Positions 7,448 to 13,722 of a DNA stretch of 13,722 bases are shown piece by piece. This stretch comes from Candidatus Gerdarchaeota archaeon. Its GTDB lineage: Archaea > Asgardarchaeota > Heimdallarchaeia > JABLTI01. Under the pieces are notes generated by a model. It worked only from the letters and a program-made list of their open reading frames with translations, was not told the DNA's origin and made no database searches. Position 1 is the first letter of the stretch. Every line of letters begins with the position of its first letter. The stretch covers positions 1-13,722 of the forward strand of contig JAEOUJ010000210.1 in assembly GCA_016839405.1 (NCBI GenBank), read 5' to 3'. The position numbers and the translations under genes are program-made.

Positions 7448-8422
7448 ATGGTTCCAAGAAAGAGATTATACTCTATTAATTTAGTAGTTGCTGTTCTATT
7501 ATTGACAAGCATGATTGGATTAAATAATGCCTATAAGAATACAACCAACTCTATATCAACTTCGCAAGATAATCAAACATTTGGAAATATATTGGAATTA
7601 ACACCTAACGAAGGATCTTATTTTGCTGACATTAATTGGATAAATACTACTATAGATTTAGATCAAAAAGGATCTGGATTAGTTGAAATGATTATTAATT
7701 GCACACCTTCTGAAGATCATTTTGGTATTTATATAAGACCTTTAGTAACAGGAGAAGTTGAAGAAGTTATTCCTGGTGAAACTTACGCTATAAATGATGG
7801 TCAAACATTATCGTTAAACTATACCTTTGTGGATGATATTGAATTATCATTTAGAATTTATATTGAGGATATTGAACTTCTAAATATAAGTAAAAGCTTA
7901 CAATATCATTTAAGTTATAAAGCAAATTTCTTCACTTCAAAACAAATTCAACATTTTAAAGTTGATACTGATTTAGTAATAATTGATTTCGAAAGACCTT
8001 ATTGGGACGGCGATTTGGAATTTCAAAATTTAGAAATTACATTACCCATTGATATAGGAAAAAGTAATGTTACACAGGATGATTTAGATGGAATTAAATT
8101 TAGTGTTGCTGAATATATGAATCAATTTTATAATTTAACCTATAGAACAAAAAAAATCAATGATGAATATTTATTGGTTTTTAATTGTAGAAAAGAGTCG
8201 ATGCTACCTTTAAGTCCTTTTGAAGCCCAATTTTTTGTATCCATAAATCATTTCTCTTTACCGTTGGCAATTAATTGGATTGTTGGATTAGTAGTTGGTA
8301 TATTTGTAATTGGTTCAGTTACTATACTTATTCTAGTTATAACTATAAGAAAAAGGACTAGAACAGAAATAGAGGAATTTGAAGATGGTCTCTATAAAAT
8401 AATTAGTACTGATGAATCATAG
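7448..8422 (+). CDS. Exported type I membrane protein with sequon-rich ectodomain, function unknown
   Basis: A 324-residue protein I cannot assign to a family. A basic N-terminus (VPRKR) and a hydrophobic segment at about 9-24 look like a signal peptide or anchor. A predicted beta-rich outer region spans about 30-270, a single membrane helix lies at about 272-300, and RKRTR follows as stop-transfer. A short acidic cytoplasmic tail ends the protein. The outer region has eight N-x-S/T sequons (N31, N42, N66, N84, N124, N146, N207, N229) and only two cysteines (C85, C247) that could pair. All sequons fall between the two hydrophobic segments, as expected for an N-glycosylated archaeal surface protein. 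The ATG at 7448 has a purine-rich AGGAAAGAT just upstream. It is divergent from the glycosidase and precedes the dehydrogenase by 75 bases. Confidence 0.72.
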   Translation: MVPRKRLYSINLVVAVLLLTSMIGLNNAYKNTTNSISTSQDNQTFGNILELTPNEGSYFADINWINTTIDLDQKGSGLVEMIINCTPSEDHFGIYIRPLVTGEVEEVIPGETYAINDGQTLSLNYTFVDDIELSFRIYIEDIELLNISKSLQYHLSYKANFFTSKQIQHFKVDTDLVIIDFERPYWDGDLEFQNLEITLPIDIGKSNVTQDDLDGIKFSVAEYMNQFYNLTYRTKKINDEYLLVFNCRKESMLPLSPFEAQFFVSINHFSLPLAINWIVGLVVGIFVIGSVTILILVITIRKRTRTEIEEFEDGLYKIISTDES

Positions 8423-8436
8423 ATATTTTAAAATAT
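8423..8436. terminator. AT-only palindrome directly after the membrane-protein stop
   Basis: ATATTTTAAAATAT is a perfect 14-bp palindrome that begins on the base after the TAG stop codon. It could be a weak hairpin or U-tract type 3' end. Being entirely A/T, it would be unstable as RNA and may be chance. Confidence 0.25.
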
Positions 8437-8497
8437 TACAATTCCCTAATTTTCAAAAATATCAATTATTACTTGCTATTTCCGGCTGCTGTTAACT

Positions 8498-9319
8498 ATG
8501 GTAAAAAGTAAAAAATATGTTTTAATCACAGGAGCTGCTAGCGGTATTGGATTAGCCATTACTGAATATTTAGCAGCTAAAGGTGATTTTGTATTTGCTT
8601 CTGATGTTAATCTTAGTAATCTTAAACAATTAGAAGGCAGAGAAAATATTTCAACTGTTTTTTTAGATGTAACAGATAATGATTCAATAGCTAAAGCTAT
8701 GGAAAAAATAAATGATATTACAAATGGATTAGATGTATTAATTAATAATGCAGGAATATTCGTTGGTGGACCTATAATAGAAGTATCTGATCAAGATTTG
8801 ATCAAAATTATAAATGTAAATGTTATTGGTGCTCACAAAGTTACTAGATTAGCCTTCCCCTTACTGCAAAAGAAAAAAGGTTGTATTATTAATATTGGTT
8901 CAGAAGCTGGCCGTATAACATTCCCATTAAATGGTCCATATTCAATGACAAAATATGCTTTAGAATCATTTTCTGATGCACTTAGAAGAGAATTAATGTT
9001 CTTAGATATGAAAGTGATTCATTTACAAGTTGGTGCTATGAAAACAGATTTTTTGGAAAGAACTTATAGTTGTTATGCAGAAGATATTGACATTAATAAA
9101 ACTCATTTTCCTAATTTAATACAAGGTGTACTTCCAATTTGCGAAAAAGAAAAAACAAAAGGTGGTAATCCACAAATAGTAGGTAGGAAAATCCACAAAA
9201 TTATTCATAGGAAGCGACCAAAATCACGTTATAAAATCAAAAATGATAGACTACGACGAATGGTTGAATTTCTACCAGAATCATTAGTTGATTTTGCAAT
9301 AAAAAAAATGTACAAATAA
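8498..9319 (+). CDS. Short-chain dehydrogenase/reductase (SDR), classical type
   Basis: A 273-residue classical SDR, an NAD(P)-dependent oxidoreductase acting on an alcohol, ketone or sugar. The cofactor motif TGAASGIG is at 11-18. D36 at the end of beta-2 (FASDVN) suggests NAD(H) preference. NNAG is at 83-86, N107-x-N109 lies in the helix-4 region, and the catalytic residues are S135 (IGSEAG), Y148 and K152 (YSMTK). The usual PG motif after beta-6 reads VGAMKTDF (178-185), with valine for proline. The C-terminal third (about 200-273) is basic and longer than minimal SDRs, resembling the retinol/steroid-dehydrogenase-like branch, whose C-terminus covers a hydrophobic substrate. The ATG at 8498 lacks a clear ribosome site. 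It lies 75 bases after the surface-protein gene, so cotranscription is possible. Substrate unknown. Confidence 0.88.
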   Translation: MVKSKKYVLITGAASGIGLAITEYLAAKGDFVFASDVNLSNLKQLEGRENISTVFLDVTDNDSIAKAMEKINDITNGLDVLINNAGIFVGGPIIEVSDQDLIKIINVNVIGAHKVTRLAFPLLQKKKGCIINIGSEAGRITFPLNGPYSMTKYALESFSDALRRELMFLDMKVIHLQVGAMKTDFLERTYSCYAEDIDINKTHFPNLIQGVLPICEKEKTKGGNPQIVGRKIHKIIHRKRPKSRYKIKNDRLRRMVEFLPESLVDFAIKKMYK

Positions 9320-9333
9320 TTCCTTTTGTTTCC

Positions 9334-9393
9334 AAAAGCTTTTAATTAGCTCACGTGAGGAAAAAACCAACAAATTAAAGATAATATTATCTT
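9334..9393. repeat. Cluster of three perfect palindromes in the SDR-thrS gap
   Basis: The 96-base gap holds AAAAGCTTTT (9334-9343), CTCACGTGAG (9350-9359) and the 16-bp AAGATAATATTATCTT (9378-9393). The last lies 22 bases before the thrS start codon and just ahead of its ribosome site, where a promoter or operator would be. The first two are nearer the dehydrogenase stop and could belong to its 3' end. No T-box-like or tRNA-like structure is evident. Confidence 0.4.
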
Positions 9394-9403
9394 CATAATT
9401 AAT

Positions 9404-9410
9404 AGGTGGT
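9404..9410 (+). promoter_or_regulatory. Shine-Dalgarno site fixing the thrS TTG start
   Basis: AGGTGGT lies five bases before the TTG at 9416 and supports that non-ATG start. The protein then begins exactly where archaeal threonyl-tRNA synthetases begin (RILTVHSDF). Confidence 0.75.
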
Positions 9411-9415
9411 TAATT

Positions 9416-11296
9416 TTGAGAATTTTAACCGTGCATTCCGACTTCATTGAATTTGAACCAAAAAAGAAAGCAATAAAGGCAGCAGAAGAAGTTGAGAAAA
9501 AACTTAGAAGAATTGAAGAATGTCTTGTAGTTTTTTCATCAGTTGAAAAACCAGATGAAGATTCCTTTGATTCTGTATCTCAAAAAGCTGTTAACGAAGT
9601 AGAGGATATTGCCAAGCAAATTGGCGAAAAAAATATTGTTCTTTATCCATGGGTGCATCTTTCTGACAATCCTTCTAGACCAGATGTTGCTATTAGAGTG
9701 CTTAAGAATATGGAAGCAATATTAAAAGAAAAAGGTTATACAGTTACCCGTGCGCCTTTTGGTTGGTATAAAGCTTTTGATATTAAATGCAAAGGTCATC
9801 CTCTTTCTGAATTATCTAGAACTATTGTAATGGGTGATGTTGTTAAAGTAGATAAGCAAGAAATAATTGAAGAAAGTGAAGCAATCAAAGGAGAAAAAGA
9901 AACTAAACATGAATTTTTCATTATGGATCCTGATGGTACTCTAACACCAATCAATGATTATAATTTTAGTAAAAATAAGAATTTGCAGAAATTTGCTAAG
10001 CATGAAACTGATAAAAAACGTGATTCTGACATGGCACCACCACATGCGGAATTAATGCAAAAATTAGCTCTAGTCGGTTATGAACCGGGCAGTGATGCTG
10101 GAAATTTCAGATGGTATCCAAAAGGATGGATTGTTAAATATCTTATTGAAGAATTTGTCAAGGATAAAACCATTGCTTACGGAGCAATGCCAATTGAAAG
10201 CCCAATTATGTATAGTTATTCTCATCCTGCAATAGAGAAGTATATGCATCGTTTTCCAGCAAGACAATATGTTTTAAAGTCTGGAACAGACAATTACTTC
10301 CTTCGATTTGCTGCTTGTTTTGGGCAGTTCTTAATGAGTTCTGATGCACAAATATCCTATACTCATCTTCCAGTAAAATTATTTGAAATGACTCATTATT
10401 CATTTAGAAGGGAACAAAGAGGAGAACTTGCAGCACTAAGACGTTTACGAACATTTACAATGCCTGATATGCACACAATGGCTTTAGATTTAAAAATGGC
10501 AAAAAAAGCATTTAGAGAACAATTTGATATATCAGCTGAATGTTGTGATGCTTTTGAATTAGATTATGAGTCTGCATTCAGAGCACAAAAAGATTTCTTT
10601 GAAGAAAATAAAGAATGGTATATTGAAATGGTAAAAGCAAGGAATAGACCTGCTTTAATAGAATTATTTGATAAAAGGTATGCTTACTTTATAACAAAAT
10701 TTGAATTTAATTTTATAGATAATCAAGATAAGGCTGCAGCTCTAAGCACAGTTCAAATCGACGTTGAAAATTCAGAACGATTTGACATTAGTTATGTTGA
10801 TAAAAATAATGAGAAACAAAGACCTCTTTTATTACATACAAGTATCTCAGGTGCTATAGAACGTGTTGTATATGCTATGTTAGAAAAAGCATATACTGAA
10901 CTTCAGCAAGGAAAAGTGCCAATGTTTCCTGTATGGTTATCACCAGTACAATTACGCCTATTACCAGTAAATGAAGATTTCATTCAGCATTGTGAAAAAC
11001 TAGCCAAGAAATTCAATAATCAAAATATACGAACCGATATTGATGATCGATCAGAAAGAGTTGGCAAAAAAATAAGAAATGCAGAACAAGAATGGATCCC
11101 ATATATAATTGTTATTGGAGAAAAGGAAATCAATTCAGATATACTAAATGTTCGAGTTAGAAAAGAAGATCGAAAAGAAATACAAATGACAGAAAAAGAT
11201 CTAATTAAAAGAATTAAAAATGAAGTAAAAGATTTACCATATGTTCCTTTATCTTTACCTATCCTAATGAGTAAACGCCCAATATTTTCCCAATAA
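9416..11296 (+). CDS. thrS: Threonyl-tRNA synthetase, archaeal type with N-terminal editing domain
   Basis: A class II aminoacyl-tRNA synthetase of 626 residues, the usual archaeal length, charging tRNA-Thr in the cytosol. Residues 1-145 form the archaeal editing domain (D-aminoacyl-tRNA-deacylase-like) that removes mischarged serine. H81, Y118, K119 and E132 line up, with a constant offset of two, with the editing-site residues known from Pyrococcus abyssi (H83, Y120, K121, E134). The catalytic core follows, with motif 2 around HYSFRREQRGE (327-337) and motif 3 around SISGAIERVV (476-485). Candidate zinc ligands are C301, H353 and H474. The anticodon-binding domain starts near PVWLSPVQLRLLPV (505-518). 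All domains are in one chain, unlike archaea that split editing and catalysis between two genes. The TTG start is supported by AGGTGGT. It is flanked by palindromic elements on both sides and is probably transcribed alone. Confidence 0.97.
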   Translation: MRILTVHSDFIEFEPKKKAIKAAEEVEKKLRRIEECLVVFSSVEKPDEDSFDSVSQKAVNEVEDIAKQIGEKNIVLYPWVHLSDNPSRPDVAIRVLKNMEAILKEKGYTVTRAPFGWYKAFDIKCKGHPLSELSRTIVMGDVVKVDKQEIIEESEAIKGEKETKHEFFIMDPDGTLTPINDYNFSKNKNLQKFAKHETDKKRDSDMAPPHAELMQKLALVGYEPGSDAGNFRWYPKGWIVKYLIEEFVKDKTIAYGAMPIESPIMYSYSHPAIEKYMHRFPARQYVLKSGTDNYFLRFAACFGQFLMSSDAQISYTHLPVKLFEMTHYSFRREQRGELAALRRLRTFTMPDMHTMALDLKMAKKAFREQFDISAECCDAFELDYESAFRAQKDFFEENKEWYIEMVKARNRPALIELFDKRYAYFITKFEFNFIDNQDKAAALSTVQIDVENSERFDISYVDKNNEKQRPLLLHTSISGAIERVVYAMLEKAYTELQQGKVPMFPVWLSPVQLRLLPVNEDFIQHCEKLAKKFNNQNIRTDIDDRSERVGKKIRNAEQEWIPYIIVIGEKEINSDILNVRVRKEDRKEIQMTEKDLIKRIKNEVKDLPYVPLSLPILMSKRPIFSQ

Positions 11297-11302
11297 ATTC
11301 AT

Positions 11303-11324
11303 AAGTATCTCATTTGAGATACTT
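11303..11324. terminator. 22-bp palindrome between thrS and the nucleotide kinase gene
   Basis: AAGTATCTCA (11303-11312) and TGAGATACTT (11315-11324) are exact inverted repeats separated by TT, six bases after the thrS stop codon. As RNA they would form a stem-loop followed by UCAAAUUAUUU, consistent with a thrS 3' end. As DNA the site could equally be an operator for the downstream gene, whose start lies 67 bases further on. No long U-tract follows, which weakens the terminator reading. Confidence 0.5.
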
Positions 11325-11391
11325 TCAAATTATTTAGAAGATAAGAATTTATAACAGTAAAATATCGATATTTTAGTGAAAGAAAGCATGT

Positions 11392-12075
11392 GTGATTTCC
11401 TTGGATGAAAGAAATGGATTATTTATAGTGTTTGAAGGAATTGATGGTACAGGGAAAACTACACAAGCCAAGTTATTAAAGAAATTATTATTGAATCTGG
11501 GGTATTTAGTAGAAATTTATAAAGAACCTACAAATGAAACAGAAGCTGGTAAGAAAATAAGAACTAGTTATACAACAGATCGTCCTTCATTAGAAACTGA
11601 ATTGCATTGGTTTATTGAAGATCGAGAATGGAATGTAAATTCTAGAGTTTTGCCTGCATTAGAAGCGAAAAAAATTGTCTTTCTAGATAGATATTATTTT
11701 TCCACTGCTTGTTATCAAGGTGCAAGGAAAAATGGTGATTGGAAATACATCCTTGATTTAAATCGTGCCAAATTTCCAGAACCAGATTTGACAATCATTT
11801 TTGATCTTAAGCCAAAAATAGCTCTTGATAGAATAAAACGTACTAGACAAAAGGGTAATACATTTGAAGGTCTTTCTTATCTTAGAAAAGTACGTAAATT
11901 ATTCATAAAAATTTATAAAACCGATAAAAAAGGCGAATTTCTATTAATAGATGCTAAAAAATCAATTGAGCAAATATTTGATATCCTTATAAAAAACATA
12001 AATCCCTTAATAAAAGAGAAGAAGAATAAAAACTTGCTTTTGAAATTAAAGAAAGGTAATTTATTGAAATCTTAA
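11392..12075 (+). CDS. tmk: Thymidylate kinase-like nucleotide kinase
   Basis: A 227-residue P-loop kinase matching thymidylate kinase, which phosphorylates dTMP to dTDP for DNA precursor supply. The P-loop GIDGTGKTT is at 16-24. EPT (46-48) replaces the usual EPG. The substrate-binding helix includes EDREWNV (76-82), and DRYYFSTACYQG (99-110) is the classic DRYxxSxxAYQG region. PEPDLTIIFDL (129-139) and an arginine-rich LID (RIKRTRQKG, 147-155) follow. The last 20 or so residues are a lysine-rich extension (KKNKNLLLKLKKGNLLKS) beyond the usual C-terminus. The start is GTG at 11392; GTGA at 11376-11379 is a distant, weak ribosome site, and the adjacent ATG at 11388 is out of frame. The 3' end overlaps the convergent DUF2110 gene by 4 bases. 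A broader nucleotide-kinase specificity cannot be excluded. Confidence 0.85.
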   Translation: MISLDERNGLFIVFEGIDGTGKTTQAKLLKKLLLNLGYLVEIYKEPTNETEAGKKIRTSYTTDRPSLETELHWFIEDREWNVNSRVLPALEAKKIVFLDRYYFSTACYQGARKNGDWKYILDLNRAKFPEPDLTIIFDLKPKIALDRIKRTRQKGNTFEGLSYLRKVRKLFIKIYKTDKKGEFLLIDAKKSIEQIFDILIKNINPLIKEKKNKNLLLKLKKGNLLKS

Positions 12076-12842
12076 TCATATTTTGTTGCTTTCTTAATTG
12101 CTCCAGGTGAGAAAATTTCAAATCTCGCTTTTGGTAATAATCTGCCAATTTCAGGAATCAGGCCTTTTGCACTAGTATTAAATTTACATGTTAAGCTAAA
12201 TTCCATCCAACCCAATTTTTCGATAACAATTATATCATCAAAATGTTTTGAACGCTCTAGTGCATCATTGATTTCTTTTTCTAATGCTCCAATTATTATT
12301 AGTCTATCTAATCCTTCTTCAACCCATTGTTGAAAAATTGTTAATTGATTTTCAGAAAATTTAGCTTCAATTTTTTTCAAACCAATACTCACTTCATTTA
12401 TTTGGATTTCTATTGGAAAATTATCTACTAAGCTATATAGTTTAATCGCTTGTTTCACTGGAATCTTCTGCCCTTGAAATAATTGCTCACGAATATTATA
12501 TAGTGGAATTAAAGCATCAGTCATATAAGGTTCCTTTATCCCAATATCTACAAAAATTCCAAAACCCACTTTACCACTTGAACACACATAGCCTTTGATA
12601 ATGTCACCCTTTTTAATATCGCCTAAATCTAGAACTTTTCCATATATATGACTTAAGTAATTAGTTGCAGCGATTTCATCATCACCAGATAATTCAACAG
12701 TAATAAATCCATGCTCATCAAAAATTATAGAAGATATTGAAACATCAAGATCACTTGTATTGCTTATTAATTCTTGTTTCAATTTTCTAAAATTTTCTTG
12801 TTTTCTTGAATATAATTTTGTTAACAATTTCAGTTTTATCAA
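12072..12842 (-). CDS. DUF2110 family archaeal protein with S1/OB-like segment
   Basis: A protein of about 256 residues matching my recollection of DUF2110 (PF09883), an archaeal family often encoded beside tfe, as here. Numbered from the TTG at 12842, residues about 78-150 look like an S1-type OB fold (GDIIKGYV, then GFGIFVDIGI, then DALIPLY), so binding to RNA or single-stranded nucleic acid is plausible. The rest is alpha/beta with no catalytic motif I can name. The frame opens five codons earlier with an ATG at 12857. However, GGTGA (12852-12848) lies inside that extension, five bases before the TTG, the same arrangement as the TTG starts of thrS and the ATPase here, so I chose the TTG. 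It follows tfe after some 50-70 bases and is probably in the same transcript. Its stop overlaps that of the convergent kinase gene. Biochemical function is unknown. Confidence 0.7.
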   Translation of the reverse strand: MIKLKLLTKLYSRKQENFRKLKQELISNTSDLDVSISSIIFDEHGFITVELSGDDEIAATNYLSHIYGKVLDLGDIKKGDIIKGYVCSSGKVGFGIFVDIGIKEPYMTDALIPLYNIREQLFQGQKIPVKQAIKLYSLVDNFPIEIQINEVSIGLKKIEAKFSENQLTIFQQWVEEGLDRLIIIGALEKEINDALERSKHFDDIIVIEKLGWMEFSLTCKFNTSAKGLIPEIGRLLPKARFEIFSPGAIKKATKYD

Positions 12843-12847
12843 AAAAT

Positions 12848-12852
12848 TCACC
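12848..12852 (-). promoter_or_regulatory. Shine-Dalgarno site favouring the TTG start at 12842
   Basis: The minus strand reads GGTGA within AGGTGAAT, five bases before the TTG at 12842-12840. It lies inside codons 2-4 of the longer frame beginning at the 12857 ATG, which itself has no ribosome site upstream. Confidence 0.5.
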
Positions 12853-12909
12853 TGCATTATTCATTAATGATTTTAAAAAAAATAAAAGATGTTCATAATA
12901 GTAACATTA

Positions 12910-13557
12910 CTATTTAGAACCTTGTGAGGAATCACTTGAGCTATCAGCAATTGCTGGAATCTTGCCAGTCGCTACAATTTGACTTACATCTTCATCTAGA
13001 CCATCATCTATTGCATCAACATCGACACCAGATTTTTCAAGGGAAATTCGAAGCTCTTTTACTTTCTTACTTAACTTCTTGATTATTTCTTTATTATCAA
13101 AAGCACGTAATTCTCCATTACATTCAGGACATCTAAAATTATTTTCCATAGCTTCATCAAAAGTATATCTTGGACAATAATCTTGATCACATTTAAAGAA
13201 TTGAAACTTTTGTTCATAATCTAATCTAGTCTTTAGTTTCCGATAAACAGTTTTCTTACGATTAATTACCAATTCTTCTACCCTGTTAGGTTTCAAACGC
13301 CAGAAATAAATAAACCAACCATTACTCTTGTCACGGATCCTTCGAAATTCAGCTAATCGAGCATCATATAATCGATATAAAATCTTGCGAACGGCATTTA
13401 ACTTCATTCCCGAACCTGCAGCTATAGTTTCATCAGTTGTTTCCTCAGTAGGATCTAATAAAGAAGCAACTTTAACTGCTTCATCACCACCAATTTCTCG
13501 AACAACTGATTCGAGAAGGTTATAATCGGTATCGTGGGTAGACATATTAAAATTCAT
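12910..13557 (-). CDS. tfe: Transcription factor E, alpha subunit (TFE/TFIIE-alpha)
   Basis: A general transcription initiation factor, the archaeal counterpart of eukaryotic TFIIE-alpha. It binds the RNA polymerase clamp and helps open the promoter. Numbered from the ATG at 13557 (215 residues), there is an extended winged helix at about 12-92, with SGMKLNAVRKILYRLYDARL and a wing ending GWFIYFWRLKP. A basic helical linker (about 95-119) precedes the zinc ribbon with C123-x4-C128 and C143-x2-C146, all four cysteines intact. A heptad-like helix (about 155-178) leads to a low-complexity acidic, serine-rich tail. The frame opens with a TTG at 13566, but GGAGG at 13564-13560 overlaps it. The real start is the ATG at 13557 or at 13545 (MSTHDTDYN). 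Spacing is 2 or 14 bases respectively, so neither is ideal. The DUF2110 gene follows in the same direction. Confidence 0.95.
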   Translation of the reverse strand: MNFNMSTHDTDYNLLESVVREIGGDEAVKVASLLDPTEETTDETIAAGSGMKLNAVRKILYRLYDARLAEFRRIRDKSNGWFIYFWRLKPNRVEELVINRKKTVYRKLKTRLDYEQKFQFFKCDQDYCPRYTFDEAMENNFRCPECNGELRAFDNKEIIKKLSKKVKELRISLEKSGVDVDAIDDGLDEDVSQIVATGKIPAIADSSSDSSQGSK

Positions 13558-13559
13558 TT

Positions 13560-13564
13560 CCTCC
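13560..13564 (-). promoter_or_regulatory. Shine-Dalgarno site of tfe
   Basis: The minus strand reads GGAGG. It overlaps the TTG that opens the frame at 13566, which rules against that start, and precedes ATG codons at 13557 and 13545. Confidence 0.6.
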
Positions 13565-13654
13565 AAATTACAAATCTGACTATCTTATTGATGATGTATC
13601 AGAAGGGGAATACAAAGTCATAATAAATTTTTGGGCACATTCTTCAATTTATTC

Positions 13655-13669
13655 TTATATAATATATAG
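13655..13669 (-). promoter_or_regulatory. Candidate TATA region for tfe
   Basis: The 156 bases upstream of tfe (13567-13722) contain no gene. A run of alternating T and A at 13655-13669 (minus strand CTATATATTATATAA) is the best box-A-like sequence. A start of transcription near 13630 would give a leader of about 70-85 bases. The rest of this gap is AT-rich with no other element I can support. Confidence 0.35.
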
Positions 13670-13722
13670 TCTTTTAAGTATTTTAATTATTCTTTCCATT
13701 CAAATTCTATTAAATAATATTC

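Noticed and set aside
9320..9415. T-box-like or tRNA-mimic leader for thrS.
   Set aside because: No T-box consensus or cloverleaf pairing is visible; the palindromes are short and separate, and T-boxes are bacterial.
10070..10403. Overlapping minus-strand 65-residue open frames.
   Set aside because: They are antisense to the catalytic core of thrS and explained by its conserved coding sequence.
13328..13525. Plus-strand 65-residue open frame inside tfe.
   Set aside because: It is antisense to the TFE winged-helix coding sequence, which is securely identified.
1..13722. Mobile element, CRISPR array, defence island or tRNA gene anywhere in the window.
   Set aside because: No repeat-spacer pattern, transposase, integrase, nuclease-methylase pair, terminal inverted repeats or tRNA cloverleaf was seen on either strand.

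Overview
The window is an AT-rich (about 70% A+T by eye), gene-dense piece of an archaeal chromosome. Three genes point to Archaea: transcription factor E (TFE alpha), a threonyl-tRNA synthetase with the archaeal N-terminal editing domain, and a DUF2110-type protein next to tfe. A geranylgeranyl-reductase-family flavoprotein and Shine-Dalgarno sites of the GGTGAT/GGAGGTG type fit this. The lineage cannot be fixed from the sequence alone. The low GC content and the style of the AAA+ ATPase and surface protein would suit an Asgard (Lokiarchaeia/Heimdallarchaeia-like) archaeon, but that is only a guess. I see no tRNA, rRNA, CRISPR array, insertion sequence, integrase or phage gene, and no gene-free stretch longer than about 130 bases.

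Layout. 70-3273 (+): a DAO-type FAD oxidoreductase, a small four-helix membrane protein, and an AAA+ ATPase with a C-terminal winged helix. 3281-7304 (-): in transcription order, a large glucoamylase-like (alpha/alpha)6 glycosidase, an MTH1187-type thiamine-binding protein 22 bp or so behind it, and a geranylgeranyl-reductase-family oxidoreductase with its own apparent promoter. 7448-9319 (+): a glycosylation-sequon-rich type I membrane protein, divergent from the glycosidase, then a short-chain dehydrogenase. 9416-12075 (+): threonyl-tRNA synthetase and a thymidylate-kinase-like P-loop kinase. 12072-13566 (-): tfe followed by the DUF2110 gene, convergent with the kinase and overlapping it by 3-4 bases.

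How the genes work together. The right half is information-processing housekeeping: translation (thrS), DNA precursors (tmk-like) and transcription initiation (tfe, with DUF2110 probably in the same transcript). The left half is metabolic and envelope-related: isoprenoid lipid saturation, intracellular glucan or oligosaccharide cleavage, and redox enzymes. There is no convincing multi-gene novel system. The items most worth a second look are the diverged AAA+/winged-helix ATPase, the sequon-rich surface protein divergent from a cytosolic glycosidase, and several perfect palindromes and phased repeats at gene boundaries. These include a hairpin shared as terminator by two convergent genes, a 10-bp repeat at 21-bp spacing upstream of the reductase, and a cluster of palindromes in front of thrS. 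Several start codons are better placed by Shine-Dalgarno position than by longest ORF, and TTG starts are recurrent.
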